64,000 nt of DNA from Heterocephalus glaber. Its lineage: Eukaryota; Chordata; Mammalia; Rodentia; Bathyergidae. Position 1 is the first letter of the stretch. Each line of letters opens with the position of its first letter. The DNA is taken from the NCBI RefSeq assembly GCF_000247695.1, contig NW_004624784.1, forward strand, positions 14,157,497-14,221,496, read 5' to 3'. The notes under the pieces were generated by a model. It had not been told where the DNA came from, did not search any database, and saw only the letters and a list, made by a program, of their open reading frames with translations. Below are positions 23,546-34,164 of this stretch, piece by piece. The position numbers and the translations under genes are program-made.

Positions 23546-25224
23546 AAATTAAACTATATACCTTTTCAGGAAAATGTTATAGAATCCAATCTGTTGGCCC
23601 TTTAGTTAATATTGACTTTAATAGTTATGGGTGATCTATAGTAAATATGGTTTATGGAGGGTATGCTATCCCCAGGGAGGTCACCTAATTGTAGCAGAGA
23701 GTTTCCAAGATGTATTGGCCATTTTCTTGTTGTTTTTAGTCAGTCTTACCCCACCTAACCCTTACCCCACTCCATCCCATTTTTTGGCCTTGAATTATGA
23801 AGTTATTAGCTAAAGTGTTGTCTTGTTGGTGGGTTCCTAGAGAAACTACCTCCAGGAGGGTGTATTAGGCATTTTTCTTGTTACTAGGACAAAATACCTG
23901 ACATCTGCAGCTAAAAGGAGAGGTTTATTTTCATTCATGTTTCAGTCCACAATTGGCTGGTTCTAAGGGAGAATGGCATAGCATAGGTGATCACAGCATG
24001 GTGGGTGGGAAACAGAGAAATCAAGGGAGGAGCTGGGAAAGGAGATATGCCCTTCTGTGCCACATCCACAGTGACCCACCTCTTCTGACCAAACTCCACC
24101 TCGTAACAGCAAGTCAGCTATACTGCCCCCAAATCCAATCACCCTTTGAAAACCCCACTTAGGAAGGCATGAGGTTTGGGGACATCTAGATATAAACCAT
24201 AACAGTCCACCTCTGGCCCCCCAAAGACCATGCACATCTCTATACAAAATAAACTTAGTCCATCTCTAAGAGTTGCCCAAGTCTTAGCAGTTTCAGCATT
24301 GCTGAAAAGTCCAAGTGCAATGTCTCCCCAGAGACTTACAGCAAACTTTTAACTGTCAACCCTTGTAAATATCAAAAAGAAGGTAAACACTTGCAACATT
24401 AATGGTACAGGATAAACATTCCCGTTGCAAAAGGGAGAAATACGAAGATAGAAACCTAGCAGAGCAAACATTAAATTCTATAGCTCCATATTCAGCACTC
24501 AGGGCAAGATGTGGCAAGATGTGTATTCCAAAGGGCTTGGGCAGCCCCTCCGCTACGTCATTGCTGGTGCTTGTATCCCTCATGTCTTCTCTCTTGGTCT
24601 ACCTTTATTCACTGCTCACAGCTTTTCTCAGATGTTCCATGTTCCAGGCTTCTCAAAATTCATGAGGTCTCTGCTTCACTTTCGGCTTCAATCTCACAGC
24701 TTCATGCACTTCCCTCTTAGGGGCACACTGCCTGACCTCCTGGGCCTTCTGAAATCTGGGCAGAGGCCTCTCTGACCCTACAACTCTTGTATATTGGATG
24801 CCTGTAAAACCAGCTCCACATGGATGATGCCAAGGTCTGTTGTCAGCACGCACAGTAGCCAGGCTCCCTGGAATTGTGGCTGCAGGGGCTTTTGAGTGTT
24901 GGATGGCTCAGCATTGTGAACCATATCCCAGAGAACCAATTCCCTAGGCTGTTTTTGAGCACAATTCCCAGGGGCTCATTTCCCAAGGCAAAGTCTTTTA
25001 CTTTTGCAATTTTGAACCTGTGGAGGGTAGGGCCTTGCTGGTTTCTCAAATGCCCTCAAGTTGTCTTTTGTATTGTTTCTATATAAAGTACCTGGCCTAT
25101 TTTTGATACTAATCCTTTCAGCAACCAAACTCTCCTCTGCTCCAACTTTACAAGCCCTAGCTTTACTGGAGCTTCCTTTTTTGTGAAACTAAAAACTAAA
25201 AACATTTAAAATCACTTAACTGTG

Positions 25225-25378
25225 CTGTTTGCTTTTTTTGAATCAGGGTCTCACTATGTAGTTCACACTGACCTCGAACTCACTATGTAGCCCAGGCTGG
25301 TCTTGAACTCAAGATGATCCTCCTGCCTCAGCCTCCTGAGTGCTGGGGTTACAGGCAGGCACCACCATGCTTGGCTTG
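25225..25378 (-). mobile_element. B1-like SINE nested in MaLR interior
   Basis: TTGAATCAGGGTCTCACTATG ... GCAGGCACCACCATGCTTGG with internal duplication. Confidence 0.9.
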
Positions 25379-25624
25379 CCGTTTGCTCTTGATTCTCAAT
25401 GTAGAGCAGGCTAAAAGCCCCAATAGTACCCATGTCACAGCCTGAATGTTGGGCTGCCTTGAAATTTCTTTGGGCAGATTAATTAGTCCATTGTCCTTAA
25501 TCTCAGGCACCCAAAAATCTCAGGCCATGAGCAAAATGTAGACAAATTTTCTGCTATAGCATAACAAACATGGCTTGGAGTCCAACTACCAACCAATAGA
25601 GTCCTTGTTCTCAACTGAACTCTC

Positions 25625-25855
25625 TCTTTTTTTTGAGACAGGATCTTCCACTGTAATTCATGGTTTTTGTTTTGTTTTGTTTTTGCGGCACCAGGGATCT
25701 AACTCAGGACCTTGTGCTTGCACTTGGGAGGCAGGCACAGAACCACTGAGCTAAATCCCCAGCCCTCCCACTGTATTTTAGGCTTGCCTTGAACTCACTG
25801 TGTAGCCCAGGCTGGCCTTGAATTCCCAGAAATCCTTCTACCTTAGCCTCCATGT
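25625..25855 (-). mobile_element. B1-like SINE split by an ID-type SINE
   Basis: A minus-strand B1 (TTTGAGACAGGATCTTCCAC ... CCAGGCTGGCCTTGAATTCC) is interrupted at about 25665-25766 by a minus-strand ID with an interrupted T tail (GTTTTGTTTTG). CCACTGTA occurs on both sides of the ID, so the ID came later. Confidence 0.87.
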
Positions 25856-26297
25856 CTGGCATCAACTGAAACTTCTTGAGCTGGTCTTTACCATCTGCCT
25901 TTTTATCAGCATTCTGGTCTTCTGACCTCTGACCAGAGTCTCCCATTAAGCTCAGCTTACAGCATTCTACCACTGCTTCACCAGCTGGCATCTCCAAACC
26001 TTTCCAAACTCTTGAAAGCCAGTTCCAAAGGGTTCTGAACTACATGGCCAGATAGTATCACAGCAATGACCCCACTTCTCTAGTACCAAAATCTGTCTTA
26101 ATCGATTTCCTCATCACTGCTCCCTTAATCCAGTCACCTTTCCAAAGCCCTGCCTATGAAGGCACGAGGCTTTCATGGTGGTGGTGGTGGGGGCAGGCAT
26201 CTAGATAGAAACCATAACAGAGGAACATTTTAAAAAGAAAAATGATTCACAAATAGTTTTGAGGTTCTTAATATCTCTGCTTAAAACACAATAGAAT

Positions 26298-26376
26298 TGC
26301 CAGGGATTTAGCTCAATGGCACCACGTCTACCTCGAAAGCTCAAGTCCTGAATTCAATCCCTGGTACCAAACATGC
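26298..26376 (+). mobile_element. ID-type SINE
   Basis: GCCAGGGATTTAGCTCAATG ... ATTCAATCCCTGGTACC. Its tail has become the alternating tract that follows. Confidence 0.9.
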
Positions 26377-26377
26377 G

Positions 26378-26416
<39 letters not shown>
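26377..26416. repeat. (CG)n(CA)n alternating tract
   Basis: About seven GC/CG units followed by about 14 CA units. Alternating purine-pyrimidine sequence with a CG core is the classic Z-DNA-forming type. Confidence 0.95.
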
Positions 26417-26421
<5 letters not shown>

Positions 26422-26619
26422 AGAATTCTTCAACACCCTGCCCACCAAGAGAAGGGACTGAAAATGCTACCTAGAATCCAATCACAATAATAGATCCTCT
26501 CAGTAAATATTATTTGGCAGTCTCAAATCCTGACCTCATTTACTTACCTAATATATCACTCAGAGCTTCCTAGAAGATTTAATACAAGATACACAAATAT
26601 GTAAGAATTTACAAGATTG

Positions 26620-27000
26620 GCTTACAATGGCCGCCCAGAGCTGGGTGTGGAAGAGGGCAAAAGGTCTGCCTGCACACTTGGGATCCAAAGGATTCAGTCA
26701 AAGGCCTGGAGCTCAGTGTGGTGTCCCGTGCAAGTCTGTATCAGGAGGCCCAAGTAACTGCCCCGGAAGGCTGAAGAATCTGCACTGGAAGCTAGGAGAC
26801 AGCGTCCAAAGTGAAAGCAAAGACTGGAGCTCCTCCGAAGAAAACAAAAGCAATCGTTCCTTCTTCATTTCCTTTTATACCATTTTAGCTACAGTCCTCC
26901 CTAGGGTGGGTCTTCCACACCCAGAACTATGTTGAGCCAATTTAGTTGGGCATTACTTACTGAAATTGACACAATCAATTAACCATCACACCTCAAAAAT
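26620..27000. repeat. Unidentified sequence, possibly a repeat
   Basis: A GC-richer block with one 102-codon plus-strand frame (26627-26935). The codons show no recognisable domain. The end (AATTGACACAATCAATTAACC) has the look of the edge of an old LTR or transposon. I cannot assign a family. Confidence 0.3.
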
Positions 27001-27433
27001 AATGAGAAGGGAAAAAAAAAATCTCAGATTAATTTACACTTGATTTGATTTTGACTTTGATTAAAATATTTAGACTCTAGAATGCCAAATAGCTTGACCC
27101 TGCTATATGTAGATTGTGGTAATATCCAAATACCGAATTTTAAGATACTAAAATGGATATCACACTCTTAACTTTCTAAGTTTTGTAAAGAAAACATAAT
27201 AATTTAACTCAAATTACAAGCAAATGTGTTCATTACATAAAAGAAAAAAGTTTTTGCATACCATATCCTCAGTAAAATGATTATATCATACTTGACTAAA
27301 CTTTATAGCATAGTATTTTCTTTCGATGATTTATAGTCTCATTTTTCAAAGGAAAGTTCAACATACAAGATTCTTTTCCACATGTGCTTGACCAACATCT
27401 AATGGTAACTAACAAAGGCTGAAAGACTGGATT

Positions 27434-27512
27434 GGGTTGGGGATGTAGCTCAGAGGTAGAATGTTTACCCATCACATGGGAGGCCCTAGGTTCAATCCCC
27501 CAGCATGGAAGT
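27434..27512 (+). mobile_element. Old ID-like SINE
   Basis: GGGTTGGGGATGTAGCTCAG ... GGTTCAATCCCCCAGCA. Confidence 0.82.
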
Positions 27513-28019
27513 GAGGAGGAGCATATATGTCAAACAGGCAAGTCCTGTTTTCTTTTTGTTTCATAGCAGGTAAAAACTGCCCTTTCAGTTTACACACCTG
27601 AAGAGGACAAAACAGAATCAGTCACTGGGGCCTTGCTAAAGATATCCTCAGAGAGGTGTGTACTCTCCACTGATGATAATGGATACTAAGTAGGTGTCTC
27701 ATCTCAGAGAGCCCAACCAGGCACTTTTGGTAGAAAAATGTTCCACTTCTAGAGTAAACTCACACTGAAAAGTAGGAAGGCAATAGTACAAACAAGCAGG
27801 GGAGTGGGTGAATTAAACACATTTTCCCCAAACTGTCAGATGTAGTTTCAGATTTTCATTCCTTATGACAGATATCCCCTCAACCAGCTAGTTAGTTCTG
27901 CTCTCCAGGTGTCATTCAGCCTCAGCAGTCTCAGCATTGTATATGTTCTGATCATTACTCAGAGAATTCTAGCCATTCATTTTGCTTCTTCAGTTTTCCT
28001 AAAATTACTGTACACCAGA

Positions 28020-28117
28020 TTTTTTTTTTTTTTTTTTTTTTTTGATACCAGGGATCGAACACGGGACCTTGCTCTTGTGAGGCAGGTGGCGGAACCACTG
28101 AGTTAAATCCCCGGCCC
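28020..28117 (-). mobile_element. ID-type SINE with target duplication
   Basis: T-run tail, GATACCAGGGATCGAACACG ... CACTGAGTTAAATCCCCGGC. TGTACACCAGA is on both sides. Confidence 0.93.
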
Positions 28118-29054
28118 TGTACACCAGAAATTTTAACTTATTTGTTAACTTGAAAATAATAGTTGACTGGGAAGATCCTGAAATCTGGAAACTAGGTCTT
28201 CAGGCACATTTATTTTGGTCTACTCAGATCAAGAAAGAACTGAGAGTGTCCTCATCTCAGATGTCTTGGTCACTGTGGGTACTTTCCAAGTTCGTTCTGG
28301 GGCAGTTGCTGACAAGTAACATTGTGACCTTGTTGAACTTCTATGGGATTGGTATGTGTATCATGTCCCCTTTGTACCCAAGACCCTGTGACAAGGTGTT
28401 ATTTCTGAAAAAGCTGCTTGGCAGGAGTAGCAACAGGAGTCTGCACAATCATGAATAGTGCCCAGTCCTATTTTCTCACCACCAGTCATACTGCAGAGCC
28501 TTCTGTTAGTCCTTGAAAATAGAACTCTGGTCATAGTAATGCACCTTGGGGAGGTGGCTTAAAGCTAAGGAGAGGGCAATCTTTTCCATCCTGAGAGTCA
28601 TGGTAGGATTAATTATCATCTGTGGCTACCAGGACAAGACAGGAAACAAAGGGAGAGAAAAGTATTTCCGTCGAGAAATCTCTTCAGTGACCTTCCTAGT
28701 TCTTCATCTGCCTTATGAATTTTAAACACTACTTTTTATCATGTCATCCCTCTCTTAAATAGCATCCTCAGTGTTTCCAAATTTCCTTTTACCATATCAA
28801 GTATACACACCAATGACAGGTTGGGACTGCTGATATACCTACCCAATGTTGATTTTCCCTTTATTCCTCAACCAACACATTTGCTGTTTTAGTCTCCTAT
28901 AGGACACATCCCTGGCCTTCCACTGTTTCCCTTAGTTAGAAATCCTTTTATCTCTCTTCCTCTGGGTCTCTCTAAATCCAATGGAAAGCCCAGCAGCCAT
29001 ATCAACCACAAGCCCTTAGTTTCCCATTTGTCCCCTCCTTTGTGCCTATCACAG

Positions 29055-29255
29055 CTTAGTGCTTAGAATCAGACAGAGCTGTGTTCAAATCCCAGTCCCA
29101 CCACTTAACTCTATAGACTTAACTCCTGAGCCTCAATTTCCCCATTTATAAAATGGAGATAACAGGACTCAGGGTTGTTGTGAGGGTAATTAAGAATTTG
29201 TATAAATAATTTGTTTTAGTGGCTGGCACATAGTGCTCAGAAAAAGTAGTGTTGT
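29055..29255 (+). repeat. MIR SINE
   Basis: Good match in order to the MIR core: GTGTTCAAATCCCAGTCCCA, CACTTAACTC, CAATTTCCCCATTTATAAAA, GGGTTGTTGTGAGG, and GGCTGGCACATAGTGCTCAG. An ancient element shared by all mammals. Confidence 0.87.
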
Positions 29256-29269
29256 TATTATTTTATAGA

Positions 29270-29555
29270 CTTTTTTTTGTACTGGGGATTGAACCCAAGG
29301 CCTTCACGCTGAGCTACATCCTTAGCCCTTTAAAAAAAATTTTTTATTGGGTCCAGGGATTTAGCTCAGTGGTGCTGTCGCCTGCCTTGTAAGCACAAGG
29401 TCCTGAGTTTGATCCCCAGTACCAAAAAAAAAAAAATCTTTTATTTTGAGTCAGGGTCACTAAATTACCCAGAAGCTGGGGTCAGACTTATAATCCTCCT
29501 GCCTCAACTTCCCAGAGTGCTGTGATCACAGAAGTGCACCACCACACTTGGTTAT
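29270..29555 (-). mobile_element. B1-dID dimer split by a younger ID-type SINE
   Basis: A minus-strand ID half (29276-29330) and B1 half (29440-29552) belong to one old dimer. A plus-strand ID (about 29350-29438, GATTTAGCTCAGTGGTGCTG ... GATCCCCAGTACC) has landed in the T-rich linker, with a TTTTATT duplication. Confidence 0.82.
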
Positions 29556-30210
29556 TTTATAGATTTTTGCCTGAACATCTTATTTTATAGATCATAATCC
29601 GTGACTAACCACTTCAATTATATTTCCTTAGCCTCTGTTATTTCCTACTTCTTCACCTTATGCCCTGTCTGCCTTTGTAGACAAGTGCACATTCTAACCT
29701 CATATCTGCTCTGGGCACATGGCTGCTGGAGGCCGCTCCATAATCAGGCTGATAGCCTCAATGACAATTTCTTGTTCCCGGATCTCAGCTGAGCCCCTTC
29801 TGCTGCTCCACCAGACTCACACTGGTGACTCTCATCAAGGATGCTCATCAGAGTTAACACAGGCACACTTAAGAGATGCCATTTCAGGGCCCACCCCAGA
29901 AGAATAAAATCAGAATCCTTGGTTCTGGGATCCAGTATCAGTATCAGCTCTCACACATGATTCTAACATGCAGCCAAGGATTACAACCACTGTTCTTAAA
30001 GGATAATTATTTCCCACTGCAGCATTCCAAAGTTTTTCTTCTCTCCATAAGCCCACCTTCAAATCAAAGCCATTCCACAGAAGCAATATAAACTTTCCAC
30101 TTCCCTGCCACAGACTTCCATGTGTACCTGTTTTGAAAGATGAGCATCATATCTCCAACTAAGGCCAATCTACCCTTTAAATCAATCCCTTTTTAAAAAG
30201 AATAAAATGC

Positions 30211-30340
30211 GGGCTGGGGATTTAGCTCAGTGATTTCGCTGCCTGCTGCTCAAGCGCAAGGATCCGAGTTCGATCCCTGGCACCAAAAACCCCACCAAAA
30301 CAAAACAAAAAAACCACCAAAACAAAACAAAAAAAAGAAT
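30211..30340 (+). mobile_element. ID-type SINE with target duplication
   Basis: GGGCTGGGGATTTAGCTCAG ... GTTCGATCCCTGGCACC with a CAAAA-rich tail. AAGAATAAAATGC occurs on both sides. Confidence 0.95.
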
Positions 30341-30460
30341 AAAATGCTATTTATAAACTGATGATATTCCATTCTCATTCCTAAATTAGCATATTTAGCT
30401 GTACAGATGTGATCGCTATGCTATTAGATCACATCTCAGATTTTAATGACATAAAGTATG

Positions 30461-30555
30461 TTTTGTTTTGTTTTGTTTTTTGGTTCCAGGAATCAAACCT
30501 GGGGCCTTGCGCTTGTGAGGGAGGTGGCAGAACCACTGAGCTAAATCCCCAGCCT
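30461..30555 (-). mobile_element. ID-type SINE with target duplication
   Basis: Tail (TTTTG)n, TCCAGGAATCAAACCTGGGG ... CACTGAGCTAAATCCCCAGC. TGACATAAAGTATG is on both sides. Confidence 0.95.
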
Positions 30556-30577
30556 GACATAAAGTATGAGATGTAAT

Positions 30578-30700
30578 TTTTTTTTTAAACTGAGACAAGT
30601 CTTGCTATGTTGGCCAGGATGGCCTCAAACTCATGGTGATCCTCCTTCCTCAGTTTCCCAAGTGCTAGGATTACAGACGTGTGCCACCACACTCAGCTTG
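30578..30700 (-). mobile_element. B1-like SINE
   Basis: TAAACTGAGACAAGTCTTGC ... GTGTGCCACCACACTCAGC. GAGATGTAATTTT / GAGATATAATTTT are the diverged target duplications. Confidence 0.9.
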
Positions 30701-30974
30701 AGATATAATTTTAAATAATATTTTCCTCTTTTATATTTTAATCCTTTTGCCAAATATCAGTTGAATCACAGAGGAAATCAGGAACACAGTAATATCCTAT
30801 TTTAAAACAAACACATATGATGACATATAACTCACAAAAAGCACTTATAGTGCAAAGTACTTTAACTATTAAAAAAAGTGTATTTAGTCCAATTTAATTA
30901 AAAAGTTATGCAAAATAATGAAGTCAGTGTTTTAAAAAAGCATGTTTTATGAAAAGTTAAAATATAATTTTTTT

Positions 30975-31195
30975 GCCAGGTGTAGTAGTGCATGCCTATA
31001 ATCCCAGCACTTGGAAGGCTGAGGCCAGCTTTGGCTACATAGTGAGTTCAAAGCCAACCTGGAATACATAATGAGACCCTATCTTAAAAAAAAAAACCTC
31101 TCCCCCCAATATATATATATAATTATATTTCAGTGCTGAGATAAAACCCAGGGCTTTGTGCATAGTAGGCAAGCATTCTACCATAAACATAAGTA
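30975..31195 (+). mobile_element. B1-like SINE and degenerate ID fragment
   Basis: B1 at 30975-31097 (GCCAGGTGTAGTAGTGCATG ... GAGACCCTATCTTAAAAA). It is followed by a (TA)n tract and a minus-strand ID relic at 31125-31190 (GTGCTGAGATAAAACCCAGG). Confidence 0.72.
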
Positions 31196-31707
31196 ATATT
31201 TTTATTATAATTAGTGCATATTAATTATACAAATTAGTAAGTTTCACCGTGACATTTCCACACACATATATATCATACTTTGATCATATCAACCCTTCTA
31301 ACTGCTCTCTTAGCTCTTCTTCTTCCTCTCCAAATAGGCCCCCTTTTATTTTCATGCCTCCTCACCACCACCTAGATTCCACAGAGGAGAGAAAATATGT
31401 GGTACTTGTCTTTCTGATACTGACTTATTTTGCTTAACATGATGATCTTCAATTCCATTCATTTTCCTGCTGATGATGCCATTTCATTCTTCTCTGTGGC
31501 TGAATAACACTCCATGTGTATGGATACCACATTGTCTTTATCTATTAATCCAGTGAGGGTCGCCCAGGTTGATTCCATAACTTGGCTATTGTGAAAAGTG
31601 CCACAATAAACATGGGTATGCAGAAAACTCTATAGTACACTGACTTTAATTCCTTTGGGCATAACACTAGTAGTATAGCTAGATCACATGCTAACTCTAT
31701 TTTTAAT

Positions 31708-31793
31708 TTTTTTTTTTTTGGTACTGGGGATCGAACTGGGGTCCTTTTGCTTGCGCAGCAGGCAGCAAAACCACTGAGCTAAATCCCCAGCCC
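31708..31793 (-). mobile_element. ID-type SINE nested in L1
   Basis: GGTACTGGGGATCGAACTGG ... CACTGAGCTAAATCCCCAGC. CTATTTTTAATTTTT flanks both sides. Confidence 0.95.
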
Positions 31794-31801
31794 TATTTTT
31801 A

Positions 31802-32176
31802 ATTTTTGAAAGGGTGCTTTAAACAATTTATTTAACTGAAATGTCGTACACTGACTTCCATTTATTTTGATACATCTTGTCCCCAAGGTGATTTAGAGGA
31901 TCTTCAAGCCAATATAAATATTTCATAAATATGTGGCCATTTGGGTATACACCTGCACAGTACCTCACATCTTTCAGCAAGAAAAACACTGAAGAGTAAA
32001 GACCTGACACAACTAACTAGGTGCAATGAGAATCTGCTCCAAATATTTGTTTCTGTGAGGTAAGATACCATACACCTGTTCAAATAAGAAAACCATCCCT
32101 ACATCACAGGGCCATTTTTTAAAAAATTTAAGCAGGCTGCTAATTCGGTGATGAATGGCAGAGCTACATCCCCAGC
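31802..32176 (-). other. Unexplained sequence 3' of the RPL21 retrocopy
   Basis: About 375 bases lie between the RPL21 stop and the L1 boundary; the normal RPL21 3' UTR is only a few tens of bases. On the minus strand it ends with AATAAA (31832-31827) about 30 bases before a short A-rich edge, so it looks like the 3' end of an mRNA. It begins GCTGGGGATGTAGCTC, an ID-like string. An in-frame stretch (31828-32010) has no family I recognise. Confidence 0.45.
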
Positions 32177-32749
32177 TTATGCCATGAATTCATATAGAAC
32201 AGGTTCCAGCAACTCCAGCTCCTTCCCATTGGGTTTCCAAAGTGTGCTTCTCTGGGTGGGGCAGTCTGGCACTTCGGTTGAACCCAGGTACCTTTCTCTT
32301 TGGTGTTCTGCTTTTTCAGATCATTTTTCTTGACATGTTTCAGGAAGTTATCTTGACTCTTTGAGGGTTTTTTTTGGTACCGGGGATCAAACTCGGGACC
32401 TTGCACTTGTGTGGCAGGCAGCAAAACCACTGAGCTAAATCCCTGGCCTCTTTGAGTGTTTAATATGCTCAATATGCACATTAATCCTCTCAGCCAGTAT
32501 CTTGTCCTTAACTCGCTTGTTTACAACAATGCCAGCAGCATACTGGGTAACACTGTAGACTCTTCCAGTTTTGCCATGATAGCATTAATATGGCATTCCT
32601 TTTTGAACAGTACCTATTCCCTTGATGTCTACAATATCATCCTTTTTGTAGATTCTCATATACATGGTCAAAGAAACAACATCATGCTTTCTAAAAGGCC
32701 TAGAGAACACATACTGGGTTCTTCTCCTCTTTCCCTTTGTGTTCATCAT
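32177..32749 (-). pseudogene. RPL21 processed pseudogene
   Basis: On the minus strand an ATG at 32749 opens MMNTKGKRR (the usual second residue Thr is Met), then [16 protein letters not shown], matching ribosomal protein L21. After an ID insertion (32366-32448) it continues [20 protein letters not shown] and reaches EFMA-stop at 32177. Without the ID the span is 481 bases, against 483 for the real gene, so at least one frameshift exists; missense changes are many. It has no introns and sits in an L1. It is not expected to make functional L21. Confidence 0.93.
32366..32448 (-). mobile_element. ID-type SINE splitting the RPL21 retrocopy
   Basis: GGTACCGGGGATCAAACTCG ... CACTGAGCTAAATCCCTGGC. 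CTCTTTGAG is on both sides, a 9-base duplication of pseudogene sequence, so this ID is younger than the retrocopy. Confidence 0.95.
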
Positions 32750-32767
32750 TCTGGTGAATTACTAGAA

Positions 32768-32928
32768 GATAGCCGGGCATGGTGGCACACGCCTGTAATC
32801 CCAGCACTTGGGAAGCTGAGGCAGGAGGATCGCTTTGAGTTGTGGGCCAGCCTGGCCTACGTAGTGAGTTCATTGTCAGCCTAAACTATAAAGCGAGACC
32901 CTGTCTCAAAAAAAAACCAAAACAAAAC
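32768..32928 (+). mobile_element. B1-like SINE
   Basis: AGCCGGGCATGGTGGCACAC through GACCCTGTCTCAAAAAAAAA. ACTAGAAGAT occurs on both sides. It inserted a few bases upstream of the RPL21 retrocopy start. Confidence 0.95.
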
Positions 32929-33207
32929 TAGAAGATGGTGGTTTCAGATGAAAAAGTATTTTTAGTTTTTTAAGGAACCACCACACTTTCCACAATGGCT
33001 TTACTAATTTCCATTCCTACCAACAGTGTGTAGAGGTTCCTTTTTCCCCATGTCCTCACCAGCATTTTTTCTTTTTTGTTTTCTTGATTATAGCCATTCT
33101 GACTGGGTTAGGTGGAATCTCAGTGTATTTTTTATTTGCATTTTCCTGATGGCTAAAAATGTTGAACACTTTTTCAAATGCTTATTGGCCATTTGTATTT
33201 CATCTTT

Positions 33208-33295
33208 TTTTTTTTTTTTTGGTAGTGGGGATAGAACTCATGACCTTGCGCTTATGAGGCAGGCACAGTGCCACTGAGCTAAATCCCCAGCCCCT
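33208..33295 (-). mobile_element. ID-type SINE nested in L1
   Basis: GGTAGTGGGGATAGAACTCA ... CACTGAGCTAAATCCCCAGC. GTATTTCATCTTTT / GTACTTCATCTTTT flank it. Confidence 0.93.
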
Positions 33296-33361
33296 GTACT
33301 TCATCTTTTGAGAAGTGTCTTATCAGTTCATTTGCCCACTTATTGATTGGATTACCTATTC

Positions 33362-33510
33362 TTTTTTTTGAGACAGGGTCTCACTTTGTAATTCAGGCCA
33401 AACCTGAACTCACTATGTAGCCCAGGCTGGCCTCCAAGTTGTGGCCATCTTCCTACCTCAGCCTCCTGAGTGCTGCCATTACATGCATGTGCCACCATGA
33501 CCACCTACTT
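33362..33510 (-). mobile_element. B1-like SINE
   Basis: TTTTTTGAGACAGGGTCTCAC ... ATGTGCCACCATGACCACC. Confidence 0.9.
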
Positions 33511-33538
33511 GTGCTTTTGGTATTGCATTTTTTGACTT

Positions 33539-33638
33539 NNNNNNNNNNNNNNNNNNNNNNNNNNNNNNNNNNNNNNNNNNNNNNNNNNNNNNNNNNNNNN
33601 NNNNNNNNNNNNNNNNNNNNNNNNNNNNNNNNNNNNNN
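33539..33638. other. Assembly gap (100 N)
   Basis: Exactly 100 unknown bases, the customary placeholder for a gap of unknown size. It ends in the T tail of an ID element, so the gap was probably caused by a homopolymer or SINE. Confidence 0.99.
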
Positions 33639-33820
33639 TTTTTTGTACTGGGGATCGAACTCAGGTCCTTGCACTTGTGGGGTAGGTGGCGGAACCACCG
33701 AGCTAAATCCCCAGTCCTTGACTTCTTTATATATATTTATTTATTTTGGTACCGGGGATCAAACTCAGGACCTTGCACTTGCAAGGCAGGTACGGTGCCA
33801 CTGAGCTAAATGCTTGGCCC
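33639..33820 (-). mobile_element. Two ID-type SINEs in the same orientation
   Basis: Copies at about 33639-33717 (GTACTGGGGATCGAACTCAG) and 33746-33820 (GGTACCGGGGATCAAACTCA) are separated by about 28 bases. TTGACTTCTTTATATAT and a matching CTTCTTTATATGTTTT mark their flanks. Confidence 0.93.
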
Positions 33821-34164
33821 TTCTTTATATGTTTTAGATATTAGTCCTCTGTGAGAAGAATAGCCAGCAAAGATCCCTAATTCTGAAGCCTATCTTTTCA
33901 CTATGCTGTTTCCTTTGCTGTGCAGCTTTTTCATTGATGTAATGTCATTTGTCAATGCTTCCTATTATTCCTTGAGCTATTGGTGTCCCATTCAAATTGT
34001 TGTCTACACCAGTATTTTGAAGTGATTCCCCAATGTTTTCCTCTAGTCCTCAGGTCTTAACATTGAAGTCTTTGATCCATTTTGAGTTGATTTTAGTACT
34101 TGGTGAGAAATATAGATGCAGTTTCAATCTTCCACACATGATGTCCAGTTTTCTCAGAACTATC

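Larger units (their letters stand above)
23857..26222 (-). mobile_element. MaLR-like LTR retroelement with two LTRs
   Basis: A left LTR (about 23857-24212) begins ATTAGGCATTTTTCTTGTTA, CAAAATACCTGAC and ends ATATAAACCATAACAG. A shorter right copy (about 26095-26222) begins CTGTCTTAAT and ends ATAGAAACCATAACAG. Both fit an inverted MaLR-type LTR; the right one has lost its middle. The interior (for example 24860-25120, with CAGAGAACCAATTCCCTAGG) looks like old MaLR internal sequence. No retroviral protein frame is visible, as is usual for this non-coding class. Two SINEs lie inside. Confidence 0.65.

Noticed and set aside
28150..28458. A 102-codon plus-strand frame starting MKIIVDWEDPEIWK
   Set aside because: No family recognised, no splice context, and AT/GC pattern like the surrounding intergenic DNA.
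33439..33804. Frames of 81-121 codons across the first N gap
   Set aside because: They read through unknown bases and SINE sequence; the visible residues are translated ID and B1 elements.
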